A stretch of 64,000 nt of DNA from Leptospira neocaledonica. Lineage in GTDB: Bacteria > Spirochaetota > Leptospiria > Leptospirales > Leptospiraceae. Every line of letters starts with the position of its first letter. Positions within the stretch are counted from its first letter, which is position 1. The notes beneath the pieces were generated by a model. That model was given only the letters and a program-made list of their open reading frames with translations, was not told the DNA's origin and did not search any database. The stretch lies in the NCBI RefSeq assembly GCF_002812205.1, contig NZ_NPEA01000004.1, positions 248,001 through 312,000 of the forward strand, given 5' to 3'. Shown here piece after piece: positions 1-7,966 of this stretch. Position numbers and translations under genes: made by a program.

Positions 1-208
1 ACGTTCCGAAAGGGATCCATTCCTACTTCATGTTTTGGATCTGATCCGTTCCGGAAAACTTGTCCTAAAACGCCTTCCGGAAGAATTTGGCAGAAAGGAA
101 GAATATCAATTGGTCTCCACGGTGGAAGGAAACACTCCCCAACTCAGAGACACGGTATTTAGCTGGGAAGAAGCCAGAGAAGAAAGAGAAGATTCCCTTT
201 TTCGATAA
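1..208 (+). CDS. C-terminal end of a hypothetical protein (5' truncated by window)
   Basis: An open frame enters from the left edge and ends with TAA at 206-208, giving about 68 residues rich in Arg, Glu and Leu (ending EEREDSLFR). The charged, helix-prone tail and absence of any other frame here suggest a real gene end. No family motif is visible in the fragment, so I do not name a function. It lies on the same strand as prfB, 166 bp upstream of it, which makes co-transcription possible but unproven. Confidence 0.5.
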   Translation, partial: RSERDPFLLHVLDLIRSGKLVLKRLPEEFGRKEEYQLVSTVEGNTPQLRDTVFSWEEAREEREDSLFR

Positions 209-374
209 GAATCTGCCTAATAGGGCGGACTCCTGAAGCCCAAGATTAGATATGTATAGGTAAACTTAGTTTTGTGACGGACTATAGACACTTTCTCCTT
301 TTACAATAAGATCTCGGGTCGCAATCCCGGAAATTTGCAAATTAGATTAATATTATATATTTTATTGGACCGAA

Positions 375-1478
375 ATGGAAGTTAAGAACGCCAAGGAACT
401 GAAGCGCCTTTCTAAAGAGCTTCAAGAGAATTTTTTAAATCGATGGAAACTTCTGAACCTGGACAAAGACCAGGATCAACTTAAATCCTTTAATGATCGT
501 ATCGCGGAACCTAGTTTTTGGGACAACCCGGACCAAGCAAAATCGATCAGCCAAAAAAAGACAGAATTAGAAAGAAAATTAGACCCTTGGATCAATATCA
601 GAAGGGATATATTAGATTTTCCTGATTTAGTAGAACTAACTTTCGACGAAAAAGGAGAAGAGGGAGTAGACGAACTCAGCTCCGAATACCAAAGATTAAA
701 GACCGAATTCGAAAGATTGGAACTTTTAGGAGCCTTAAACGAGCCGGAAGATATGAAACCTGCATTCTTAAATATCCATCCTGGTGCAGGCGGAACAGAA
801 AGCCAAGACTGGGCAGAAATGCTTTTTAGAATGTATCTGAAATATTTCGATAAAAAAGGATACCAATATAGCGTTGTAGACTTCCAAGAGGGAGACGGTG
901 CCGGGATAAAGAATGCCACCATACACGTGATAGGCGATTTTGCATACGGATTTATGAAATGCGAGAATGGAGTACATCGTTTGGTGAGGATCTCTCCTTT
1001 CGACGCGAATAAACGTAGACATACTTCCTTTGTTTCTGTTCACGTTAGTCCAGAGTTGGACGACGATATAGATATCAAAATTGAAGATAAAGATATCAGA
1101 GTCGATGTGTATCGCTCTTCAGGCGCAGGTGGACAGCACGTTAACACGACTGACTCTGCGGTTCGTATCACACATATTCCGAGCGGAATCGTAGTCGCTT
1201 GCCAGAACGAAAGGTCCCAGATCAAAAACAGAGACACCGCTTTTAAAATGTTAAAAGCAAGACTTTACGAACAGGAACAAGAAAGATTAAAAGACGATCT
1301 GGAAAAAAAATCGGGAGAAAAAAAGGACATCGCTTGGGGAAGCCAAATCCGCTCCTATGTATTCCATCCTTATAATATGGTAAAAGACCACCGCACGGAT
1401 CACGAAACCGGAAACATTCAGGCGGTAATGGACGGAGATATAGAGCCGTTTATCATGGCGTATTTAAAAACTCTTTAA
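375..1478 (+). CDS. prfB: Peptide chain release factor 2
   Basis: RF2 reads UGA and UAA stop codons on the ribosome and triggers hydrolysis of peptidyl-tRNA. The 367-residue frame has the helical N-terminal domain, the SPF anticodon-like tripeptide at residues 207-209 and the catalytic GGQ at 252-254 within [10 protein letters not shown], followed by the usual basic C-terminal domain. Length matches bacterial RF2 (about 365). The frame is continuous from ATG: there is no in-frame UGA needing the +1 autoregulatory frameshift found in many bacterial prfB genes. No strong Shine-Dalgarno sequence precedes the ATG. The stop overlaps the stop of the convergent TetR gene by 4 bp. Confidence 0.96.
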   Translation: MEVKNAKELKRLSKELQENFLNRWKLLNLDKDQDQLKSFNDRIAEPSFWDNPDQAKSISQKKTELERKLDPWINIRRDILDFPDLVELTFDEKGEEGVDELSSEYQRLKTEFERLELLGALNEPEDMKPAFLNIHPGAGGTESQDWAEMLFRMYLKYFDKKGYQYSVVDFQEGDGAGIKNATIHVIGDFAYGFMKCENGVHRLVRISPFDANKRRHTSFVSVHVSPELDDDIDIKIEDKDIRVDVYRSSGAGGQHVNTTDSAVRITHIPSGIVVACQNERSQIKNRDTAFKMLKARLYEQEQERLKDDLEKKSGEKKDIAWGSQIRSYVFHPYNMVKDHRTDHETGNIQAVMDGDIEPFIMAYLKTL

Positions 1479-2038
1479 TGTTTCTCCTGTACACCTTCTA
1501 AGAAGATGGTAACGATCGCGTCGAATGCCATTGTATTCGAGTAAGGGCTTTGGAATAAGTAAGTCGGATTTAATATCCCGTCTACCGCAGCTAATAAAAT
1601 GTCGATCGTCAGCTCAGGTGTAACGTCTTTTCTAATCTGTCCTGCTTTTTGCCCTTCCCGGAGAAGGTCCGCTAAACTCAATATCCTTTGTTTCCGGAAA
1701 TCTCTCATGGTAATGAATAAATCCGGGCGTACGGTTTCTATATCCTTTGCAAATGTTTTGGATATTTTAGAACCCAAATCGGAAATAAAGAATAGAATCT
1801 CCTTTAGACGATCGATAGGATCCTTAGTCTTATCCTGCAAAACCTTGTCAAATTTTGCCTGGACCTTAGATCTCATAAGTTCAAAAACGGAATCGATGAG
1901 CTTATCTTTGGTATCATAATATTTATATAATGTTCTTTTACTTATACCGATATGTTTTGCGATCTGATCCGTATTCGTTTTTGCAAAACCGGAGGATAAA
2001 AATAGGAGAAAGGTTCTTTCCAAAATTCTTTCTATCAT
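1475..2038 (-). CDS. TetR-family regulator of the adjacent exporter operon
   Basis: A 187-residue TetR-type repressor: residues about 8-50 form the DNA-binding helices ([22 protein letters not shown]), the rest is the helical ligand/dimer domain. It is the last gene of a four-gene minus-strand operon; its ATG overlaps the ABC ATPase stop by 4 bp, so translation is coupled. The genes upstream encode a periplasmic adaptor, a permease and an ATPase, so the likely job is to repress the exporter until a toxic ligand binds. An 8-bp inverted repeat at the operon promoter (4818-4846) is the best operator candidate. The ligand is unknown. Confidence 0.88.
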   Translation of the reverse strand: MIERILERTFLLFLSSGFAKTNTDQIAKHIGISKRTLYKYYDTKDKLIDSVFELMRSKVQAKFDKVLQDKTKDPIDRLKEILFFISDLGSKISKTFAKDIETVRPDLFITMRDFRKQRILSLADLLREGQKAGQIRKDVTPELTIDILLAAVDGILNPTYLFQSPYSNTMAFDAIVTIFLEGVQEKH

Positions 2039-2709
2039 TTTTCCCCCTTCCCGTTGGAGATCATACCATCCACAAGTTTGATCTGTCTCTTAGCTGATTT
2101 AGCAAAATCAGGGTCGTGAGTGACCATGATGACTGTTGTCCCCTCCGTTTTATTGATATCCCTAAAGATATCCATAACGATCTTAGCGTTCACAGAATCC
2201 AGGGCGCCAGTAGGCTCATCCGCAAAAAGATATCTCGGCTTCATTACCAAAGCTCTTGCAATAGAAACCCTTTGCATCTGTCCTCCTGAAAGTTTAGAAG
2301 GAATATGATCCAATTTATCTCCCAAATCGAATCGTTTCAAAAGACGGATTGCATCCTCTCTTTTCTCTTTGAGTTTTCCCGCTTTTAAGGCAGGCATCAG
2401 AACATTCTCTAAAGCGGTAAATTCAGGGAGAAGATAATGAAATTGAAATACGAATCCCATATGAAGATTTCTAAAAGAATGCAGATCTGTTTGAGACAAG
2501 GAGCTGATCTTTCTTCCATCTATGCTGATGTTACCTTGGGAAGGATCATCCAGGCTACTGATCAAATATAAAAGAGTACTTTTACCGGAACCGGATTTTC
2601 CAGTTAAAGAAACAAACTCGCCCTCTTGGATATCCAAGCTGATATCCTTGATCACTTCCGTCGGAGGCTTTCCGAAACTCTTTTTAACGTTTTCTAATAT
2701 GATTCCCAT
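2035..2709 (-). CDS. ABC transporter ATP-binding protein (LolD/MacB-type)
   Basis: A 224-residue cytoplasmic ATPase with Walker A GKSGSGKS at residues 37-44, signature LSGGQMQR beginning at 140, Walker B LFADEP at 161-166 and switch His in VTHD near 198. Length and the short single domain match the LolD/FtsE/MacB-N group, which power FtsX-fold permeases rather than classic channels. It overlaps the permease gene by 1 bp and the TetR gene by 4 bp, so the three are translated together. With the HlyD-like adaptor it should form a tripartite-type exporter across the inner membrane and periplasm; substrate unknown. Confidence 0.93.
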   Translation of the reverse strand: MGIILENVKKSFGKPPTEVIKDISLDIQEGEFVSLTGKSGSGKSTLLYLISSLDDPSQGNISIDGRKISSLSQTDLHSFRNLHMGFVFQFHYLLPEFTALENVLMPALKAGKLKEKREDAIRLLKRFDLGDKLDHIPSKLSGGQMQRVSIARALVMKPRYLFADEPTGALDSVNAKIVMDIFRDINKTEGTTVIMVTHDPDFAKSAKRQIKLVDGMISNGKGEK

Positions 2710-3956
2710 TATTCCCCCCGAATAATCTCGATTGGAGAGAGTTTACTCGCCGATCGAGCAGGAAAAATACTCGCAATCAGAGTTGCAATGAACGCGAGTA
2801 AAAACGCCTGAAAATAAATAGAAGGTGCAAAAGATACCATCATCATACCTGACTTAGTTTGCATAAGAGGATTGGAAAAAGACACATGTTCCAGTCGTCT
2901 GCAAATCAGGTTTCCCAGAAACATTCCTAAAACTCCGCCGGCAACTCCCAATATTAGTCCTTGGATCAGAAATATTTTCAAGATGTCATTCGCTTCATAT
3001 CCGATTGATCGAAGAATTGCAATTTCCCTTCTTTTCTGTCCGATCACAATGTTTAGAATATTATAAATTCCGAATCCTGCTACGAGAAGAATAGTTCCTA
3101 CCAAAGCATAACGAATCGCATCCTGCATTTTAAATAAGGAAATAAATGTAGCGTTTACGTCTTCCCAGCTTTGCACTTTTACATCTCCGGATTCGGCCCA
3201 TTCTCTTGCTTTTAAAGTCGCTTTAGAAACATCCTTAAGACGAACTGCAATATCGCTGATGCGGTTAGGAGTCTGGCCTAAATTTTGGACATCTCCCAAA
3301 TTTGCAAACGTTGTGGTTTCATCGATTGCCTTGTTTCCCATTTGAAAAGAAGCAGCTATTTTAAAAGGAATCGGTTCCGATTTTCCAGTGCTGACATAAA
3401 CAGTGTCTGAAACTCTGGCGCCGAGTAATAATCTCAGTCCCTCCCCTATTACAAGTTTGTTCCCGCTTTCTTTGATTTCTAAAAAATCACCTTGGATGAT
3501 ATTCTCTTTGATCCTGGCAACCTTGGATTGAAATTCAGGTTTGACTCCTATGATCCTTCCTGCCTCGGCAATCTTTCCTCTTCTATATATTACTTTTATC
3601 TGAAGTTGGGGGGAACTTGCCTCTACATCCGGGTCGGAAGCGACTTTCTTTTGCCACCCTGCCTGATTCTCGATCTGTTCGGTATCCCTTCTTCCTGAAG
3701 GAGGAACTGACCAAAAAGGAATTTCCTTTGAACGGAAAAGCACCTGATCCAAATCCTTCTCGCCGATAATTTTTACCTGAGAAGAAATTCTTATATGAGC
3801 ATCGTTATTCACAAGCTGGTCAATCAGATACTCTCTTAACCCCAACATAATCCCGGAGATGACTATATAAGCGGTTGCGCCTAAGATAATTCCGAGCAAG
3901 GTTAAAACGGTTTGTTTTTTTCGAGCAGACATCTGCCTAAGAGCGATAAACAACAT
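2709..3956 (-). CDS. FtsX-like ABC permease (MacB/LolC type)
   Basis: A 415-residue inner-membrane protein with the MacB/LolC layout: one N-terminal membrane segment (about residues 15-40), a large periplasmic domain of about 220 residues, then three C-terminal segments near 280-305, 330-355 and 375-400. The loop [15 protein letters not shown] before the third segment is the typical FtsX-domain motif contacting the ATPase. It abuts the adaptor gene with no gap and overlaps the ATPase. Such permeases work by transmitting ATPase strokes to the periplasm, moving drugs, peptides or lipoproteins. The dedicated TetR gene favours drug or stress-compound export over housekeeping lipoprotein sorting. 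Confidence 0.9.
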   Translation of the reverse strand: MLFIALRQMSARKKQTVLTLLGIILGATAYIVISGIMLGLREYLIDQLVNNDAHIRISSQVKIIGEKDLDQVLFRSKEIPFWSVPPSGRRDTEQIENQAGWQKKVASDPDVEASSPQLQIKVIYRRGKIAEAGRIIGVKPEFQSKVARIKENIIQGDFLEIKESGNKLVIGEGLRLLLGARVSDTVYVSTGKSEPIPFKIAASFQMGNKAIDETTTFANLGDVQNLGQTPNRISDIAVRLKDVSKATLKAREWAESGDVKVQSWEDVNATFISLFKMQDAIRYALVGTILLVAGFGIYNILNIVIGQKRREIAILRSIGYEANDILKIFLIQGLILGVAGGVLGMFLGNLICRRLEHVSFSNPLMQTKSGMMMVSFAPSIYFQAFLLAFIATLIASIFPARSASKLSPIEIIRGE

Positions 3957-4775
3957 CTACTTATCCTCCTGGACAAGCACCTTATCTCCTAACTGTACAT
4001 CCCCAGAAACAAGTTCGGCATACTCTCCGTTCATTAGTCCGGTCTCGATCTCTTTGATAAGAATTTTACCGTTTTCTAATACTTTAATTTTTCCGGACTT
4101 GATACCTTTAATCGGCACCAATATCACGTTTTCCTTACTCGAAGTCTCTATCGCAATATCTGCAGTCATGCCTGGAAGGATCTCAGGCGGAATTCCGATC
4201 GGAATGATATGCACTTGGAATTGTCCATCTGCAGGATATACAGACTTCACTTCTCCCTCGAAGTTTTTATCTCCCAATGCTTCAAAACGTATGCGAACTT
4301 TTTGTCCCTTTTTGACCCGTACGGCCCCCTTCTCTTCCAAAGAAACAGTCAGATATCTTTTTTTAAGATCCATTACTGTGACCACCGGCGTTTGAGGAAC
4401 CACAGTTTCCTTGGTCTCATAAGCAACGTTAGTCACAATTCCTGAGAAAGGAGCTCTCATAGTCCCGAAACTATCAAACTCTACGAGAGGAGTTCCTTCT
4501 TGGACCTGATCCCCTTCTTCCACATAAATTTTTCGGATGGCAGAAGGAATAGCAACTCTGAGATGATACACCTCCGAAGAACTAACAGTCGCAAGACCAT
4601 ATACAGATTCTATGATGGAACCCTGAATAATCTCGGAAGTGTCCGTGTTGGAATTCCGACTTCTCCAAATAAAAAGAATCAAAAGTAAGGTTGCTGGAAG
4701 AATCCACCAAACAAGAAGTTTAGGCCTTTCCTTGAACTGAAGGATCCAACGATCGAATGGAAGAGAAATTTTCAT
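3957..4775 (-). CDS. HlyD/RND-type periplasmic adaptor subunit
   Basis: First gene of the exporter operon, 272 residues. A single N-terminal membrane anchor (about residues 20-37) is followed by a biotinyl-lipoyl-like half motif (KIYVEEGDQVQEGTPLVEFDS) and its partner (MRAPFSGIVTNVAYETKETV), then a beta-barrel and membrane-proximal domain (VRIRFEALGDKNFEGEV). The helical hairpin usual between the lipoyl halves is nearly absent, so it is a short adaptor that probably cannot reach an outer-membrane channel alone. The gene ends directly against the permease start. No TolC-like gene is adjacent. Confidence 0.9.
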   Translation of the reverse strand: MKISLPFDRWILQFKERPKLLVWWILPATLLLILFIWRSRNSNTDTSEIIQGSIIESVYGLATVSSSEVYHLRVAIPSAIRKIYVEEGDQVQEGTPLVEFDSFGTMRAPFSGIVTNVAYETKETVVPQTPVVTVMDLKKRYLTVSLEEKGAVRVKKGQKVRIRFEALGDKNFEGEVKSVYPADGQFQVHIIPIGIPPEILPGMTADIAIETSSKENVILVPIKGIKSGKIKVLENGKILIKEIETGLMNGEYAELVSGDVQLGDKVLVQEDK

Positions 4776-4817
4776 GGCTTTATCCTAATACCACTAGGAC
4801 GAAACAAGACCAGAAAA

Positions 4818-4846
4818 GTAAACTATTTTATTGCATTTTAGTTTAC
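4818..4846. promoter_or_regulatory. Inverted repeat, candidate TetR operator/promoter of exporter operon
   Basis: Arms GTAAACTA (4818-4825) and TAGTTTAC (4839-4846) are perfect inverted repeats with a 13-nt spacer. On the minus strand the right arm overlaps possible -10 sequences (TAAACT or TAAAAT) lying 15-18 nt after TTGGCA- or ATGACA-like -35 boxes. It sits 43-71 nt upstream of the adaptor start. The position and symmetry fit a repressor site for the operon's own TetR; the assignment is inference. Confidence 0.5.
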
Positions 4847-5040
4847 ACATAAAGATGCCAAATTGTCATTATCAGCTATCTTTGACTTTTTTTAAAAATC
4901 GAGTCTTCTTAGAACTAGGTTGTTGAACCGCAGTGTAAGAACTCCAACGGCAGATGAGCGATCAACATTCTAGTTCGATTTATATTTACAATTGAATATG
5001 AATTTATAACTATATCGAATCTCGAAATCAGAGGATCTAT

Positions 5041-5412
5041 ATGAACAAAACTGTTATAAAAGTTTTATATTGGGCCACCACAGGTCTTATCGCTGTTGGA
5101 AATTTGTTCGGAGCCTACGCCTACACAAGCCAGAGCCCGCAAGTTTTAGAAGGACTCGCTCATCTCGGTTATCCTGCATATGTAGCTTTAATTTTAGGAC
5201 CTGCAAAGGGCTTAAGTGCACTCGCTCTTCTTTATCCTAAATTTCCAAGACTGAAAGAATGGGCTTATGCGGGAATCACCTTTAACGTATTAGGTGCCGG
5301 ACTATCTCATCTTTTCTCAAAAGATCCGAACTTCGCGACTCCATTCATTTTCTTGGCACTGGTTGCAGTTTCCTACATCACTTGGAGAAAATTAGAAGCT
5401 GAGAAAGCGTAA
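5041..5412 (+). CDS. DoxX-like integral membrane protein
   Basis: A 123-residue protein with four hydrophobic segments (about residues 8-25, 43-63, 75-92, 98-115), matching the DoxX/DoxX-like family in size and topology; the YPAYVALILGPAKGLSALALLYP stretch around the second segment is the conserved family core. Family members are small membrane proteins linked to thiol or quinone redox chemistry in some bacteria, but the role here is unknown. It is divergent from the exporter operon across 265 bp and is followed immediately by a run of palindromic repeats, the first (5411-5423) overlapping its stop. Confidence 0.8.
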   Translation: MNKTVIKVLYWATTGLIAVGNLFGAYAYTSQSPQVLEGLAHLGYPAYVALILGPAKGLSALALLYPKFPRLKEWAYAGITFNVLGAGLSHLFSKDPNFATPFIFLALVAVSYITWRKLEAEKA

Positions 5413-5497
5413 GGGCGGCCCTTTCGCAGCGGCTATAGGGAGCGAGAAAACGACCGCGTATGCGAGTCGGTGGCCAAGGGTTATATAAAACCGCTGC
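5411..5497. repeat. GC-rich palindromic segment following doxX-like gene
   Basis: The 13-bp palindrome AAGGGCGGCCCTT (5411-5423) is followed by GCAGCGG at 5426-5432 whose complement CCGCTGC lies at 5491-5497, enclosing a 58-nt loop. Base composition is clearly more GC-rich than the flanking genes. It is contiguous with the dispersed hairpin repeat that follows and may be part of the same element. The short hairpin could end doxX-like transcription, but no T-run follows. Confidence 0.5.
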
Positions 5498-5503
5498 TCG
5501 GGT

Positions 5504-5578
5504 CGCGCTGCTTCGATTTCGCTAACGCTCATCCGGACGCCTTGCGTCCGGACTAAAGATCTGCGCATCGCTGCCGCG
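5504..5578 (-). repeat. Dispersed GC-rich hairpin repeat, copy 1
   Basis: Read on the minus strand this 75-bp stretch aligns with 40285-40360 on the plus strand. Shared blocks include GCAGCGATG/ACAGCGATG, CTTTAGTCCGG, CCGGATGAGCG and TCGAAGCAGCGCG. The centre is a perfect 9-bp stem, TCCGGACGC (5532-5540) and GCGTCCGGA (5544-5552), with a 3-nt loop. The other copy keeps a hairpin in the same place with different paired bases. It lies in non-coding DNA between two genes. Confidence 0.75.
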
Positions 5579-5618
5579 GTTACTAAAACAAGAATATAAA
5601 GTTCAAGAAAAATTCGAA

Positions 5619-5634
5619 TGTAGGAATTCCAACA
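5619..5634 (+). repeat. 16-bp short palindromic repeat TGTAGGAATTCCAACA, copy 1
   Basis: Near-palindrome centred on GGAATTCC; the identical 16-mer recurs at 15995-16010 (minus orientation) and 63466-63481, always between genes. Confidence 0.7.
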
Positions 5635-5740
5635 CGAGCTGCAAAATTCAGTTGCCGGAATTAGAAATTTCTGATATGCGAAGGGCAGGTCTCCCACAAG
5701 CCACTCCCCCCAATCCCAACGCAGGGTGGGGGCCATTCTG

Positions 5741-5772
5741 ATTCATGTTGTAGGAGCTCCTACAACATGAAT
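5741..5772. repeat. 32-bp perfect palindrome (TGTAGGAGCTCCTACA core)
   Basis: Positions 5741-5756 are the exact reverse complement of 5757-5772. The core TGTAGGAGCTCCTACA resembles the 16-mer repeat found three times in the window, with GAGCTC replacing GAATTC. It is non-coding and could form a cruciform or a 16-bp RNA hairpin; there is no T-run, so it does not look like a standard intrinsic terminator. Confidence 0.8.
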
Positions 5773-5789
5773 TTACTTGCACAATGATT

Positions 5790-5895
5790 ACTTTCTCCAT
5801 TTCCCGCGAGGGATCGAGCCGTGGTCAAAAAATTGCGAAGGCAGTTTTTTGACCGGAGGTGAGAGCCCGGCCCGAGCAAAGCGAGCGGCGCGGCC
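5790..5895. repeat. Structured intergenic element with 10-bp stem
   Basis: GGTCAAAAAA (5823-5832) pairs perfectly with TTTTTTGACC (5845-5854) around a 12-nt loop; it is flanked by GC-rich imperfect repeats (CGCGAGGGATCGAGCC before, GAGCCCGGCCCGAGC after). It ends just before the adenylate cyclase stop codon. On either strand the A/T tract lies inside the stem, so it could act as a weak terminator for the cyclase gene, but its composition groups it with the neighbouring repeat cluster. Confidence 0.5.
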
Positions 5896-5904
5896 AAAAT
5901 ATTT

Positions 5905-7263
5905 TTAGTATGAAATAATCGGCTCTCTTCTTCCGAATTGTTTTCCGTATTCTTCCCAAAATTTTCCGTTCGGGTTTCGAGGATTTTTTCTGTCTCTGAA
6001 TTCCGGCTTTAATCCTAATAGAAAATACATTGCTGTTTTTTCTTTGTTCTTCACCGGAAGTTTTCCGCGGGATTTAAATTGGAAGTATTCATCGGTTAGA
6101 TCCACGATGGATTGAGTTACGTTTACTTTGCCGGGTTCACTATTGGATTCCATTCGGCTCGCGAGATTGACTGTGTCTCCCCAAACATCGTAGGAAAATT
6201 TTCGTGCGCCGATCACTCCTGCGACCAGGGGGCCCGAGTGGATTCCTATTCTTGCCTTCCAGTTAGGGCCTTTTTTCAATTTGGATAATTCTTCTAAACG
6301 TTCCAACATTTCTAATGCAGCAAGCAAACTGTCAACTGCATGAGAAGATCGATAAGAAGGAACGCCGGCTACACACATATATGCATCTCCGATCGTTTTC
6401 AATTTTTCTAATCTATGAGTTTCGGTTACCGAATCGAAATGTCTAAAACAAAAATCTAATTCTTTTACAAGATCGTTAGGGGTAAGTTTTTCCGCGATAG
6501 AAGTGAATCCGTAAAAATCCGTGAATAACACGGTGGCTTGGGTGATTAGCCTTGGTTCGGAACTTCCCGTTTTTTTGAGTTCTTCCGCTGTTTCTCTGGG
6601 AAGTATATTCAATAGAAGTAATTCTGTTTTTGCTTTTTCTTCTTTGAGAGAACGGTCGGCCTCCCAGGCAGCCTGTGCCAATTCTTTTCCGATAAAGGAA
6701 AACCATGCTACCACAAGGATCAAACTGGTAAAATAAAAGTAACTTCCGTATTTGGGATCCAAACTAAGTATTGGATCGAAAAAATAAGGAATAATATGTA
6801 CGGAAACGAACAACAGAGCAAGCGCAGTTTCCATCATATAAATGTATTTCTTTTCTTCTGGGGGGAAGATATAAAATGGAAATGCAAAACTTGCAAGAAT
6901 GTATAGATCCAATCCTGCTTCCTGAGGTAAGATCCTTGAGATCATCAAAAGTTGCATTGTCCCCACAAATGCCAACAGTAATCTTGCTGCCTTATGAGAA
7001 CGTATAAAATTCAGGAAGAGCACGAATGCATATCCGAATATATTTACTGTCCAAAGCAGATATAACCAGATCGGGAATAATAATCCAAAACTAGTAAAGA
7101 TAATATAATACACTAATGTAAATAGTGCGGTGATCAATACTACCGCGTTAGTGGCTACTATATATCTTGCTCCGGGCGCGTCTTCCACTCCAATCGATAA
7201 TAGTCTTTTCCAAATCCTTTCCGGGATCCGGCAATATTCGAACCAGGTTTTAAAAACGCTCAT
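5905..7263 (-). CDS. Membrane-anchored class III adenylate cyclase
   Basis: A 452-residue cyclase making cAMP from ATP. About six membrane segments fill residues 35-195, followed by a short linker helix and the catalytic domain from about 240. Metal-binding Asp249 (LFTDF) and Asp293 (IGDAYM), the adenine-selecting pair Lys289 (KTIGDAYM) and Asp359 (SYDVWGD), and transition-state Asn366 and Arg370 (NLASRM) are all present, so it should be active as a homodimer and specific for ATP, not GTP. The sensor part resembles no soluble ligand domain I recognise. It has its own downstream boundary in the repeat cluster. Leptospira genomes carry many such cyclases, with cAMP targets still poorly known. 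Confidence 0.92.
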   Translation of the reverse strand: MSVFKTWFEYCRIPERIWKRLLSIGVEDAPGARYIVATNAVVLITALFTLVYYIIFTSFGLLFPIWLYLLWTVNIFGYAFVLFLNFIRSHKAARLLLAFVGTMQLLMISRILPQEAGLDLYILASFAFPFYIFPPEEKKYIYMMETALALLFVSVHIIPYFFDPILSLDPKYGSYFYFTSLILVVAWFSFIGKELAQAAWEADRSLKEEKAKTELLLLNILPRETAEELKKTGSSEPRLITQATVLFTDFYGFTSIAEKLTPNDLVKELDFCFRHFDSVTETHRLEKLKTIGDAYMCVAGVPSYRSSHAVDSLLAALEMLERLEELSKLKKGPNWKARIGIHSGPLVAGVIGARKFSYDVWGDTVNLASRMESNSEPGKVNVTQSIVDLTDEYFQFKSRGKLPVKNKEKTAMYFLLGLKPEFRDRKNPRNPNGKFWEEYGKQFGRREPIISY

Positions 7264-7303
7264 AGGCGACTATTTCGCCGAAATTTTCGGATATTGAAAA
7301 TAC

Positions 7304-7858
7304 TTATTTATCCAATGGTAATAGATATTTCGTCTGTTTTTCTATAATCGGTTCGTAAATCTCCATGGAAGGTTGATGGTCTAAATCGCATCCTCTTTGT
7401 TTACATGCCTCGAATAACACCGGATATACTTTAAAAATTCCGAGAAAGATTGAGATAAAACTTCTGAGGGGAAAATCTACAGTTAAGTATTTTTTTCTTT
7501 CGATTGTTTTAGATGTCAATTGGATAGAAAGTCCGACAGGGATCTCTGTGACAGGTTCCGAAAACAAGGCCCCTACTTCGCATCTTAATTTTTCTTCCGG
7601 AATTTTATTCGGATCATCCTTATAGATCGCAAAAAGTTTATAATTTTTAACTCCCTTCTCAGGAAATTCTTTCTGGATAGCTTCGAAAGTTTCTCCTACT
7701 TTTCTATAATTCCCCACCCTATCATGTGATAGGATATAGAACGGTCCTAAAGTTTCTTCTTTTACTTGGACCGTATCGAATGCACCCAAATAATAAAAAT
7801 ACCCGATCCCCGAAACGATTAAGACAAGAAGTACGCCTAAGAAAATTTTCAATTTCAT
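7304..7858 (-). CDS. Membrane-anchored GyrI-like (SOUL/TEX264-like) domain protein
   Basis: 184 residues: one N-terminal membrane segment (about 5-24) and a soluble domain starting [24 protein letters not shown], which has the look of the GyrI-like/AraC effector-binding fold (hydrophobic strand, H-x-G-x-Y pattern, then a helix). Family members bind small hydrophobic or amphipathic ligands, and anchored forms occur as bacterial TEX264-like proteins. Two Cys residues near the C-terminus (KQRGCD and FEACK) may form a disulphide if the domain is periplasmic. It lies 40 bp upstream of the cyclase start on the same strand and may be co-transcribed. The function is uncertain. Confidence 0.6.
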   Translation of the reverse strand: MKLKIFLGVLLVLIVSGIGYFYYLGAFDTVQVKEETLGPFYILSHDRVGNYRKVGETFEAIQKEFPEKGVKNYKLFAIYKDDPNKIPEEKLRCEVGALFSEPVTEIPVGLSIQLTSKTIERKKYLTVDFPLRSFISIFLGIFKVYPVLFEACKQRGCDLDHQPSMEIYEPIIEKQTKYLLPLDK

Positions 7859-7966
7859 TATAAACTCCGGAAGGGAAGTCTAAACGAAATATGATAACGA
7901 TTGCAAGAAAGATTTTGACTGAATTTGAATCTGTATCGGATCGATTTAAGCGATTAGGAGTAGAAT

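Noticed and set aside
476..922. 148-codon minus-strand frame inside prfB
   Set aside because: It is a shadow frame of a confidently assigned gene, Ser/Pro-rich as expected for antisense translation.
5392..5736. 114-codon minus-strand frame across the repeat cluster
   Set aside because: It runs through palindromic repeats, overlaps the end of the doxX-like gene, has no ribosome site and encodes no coherent domain.
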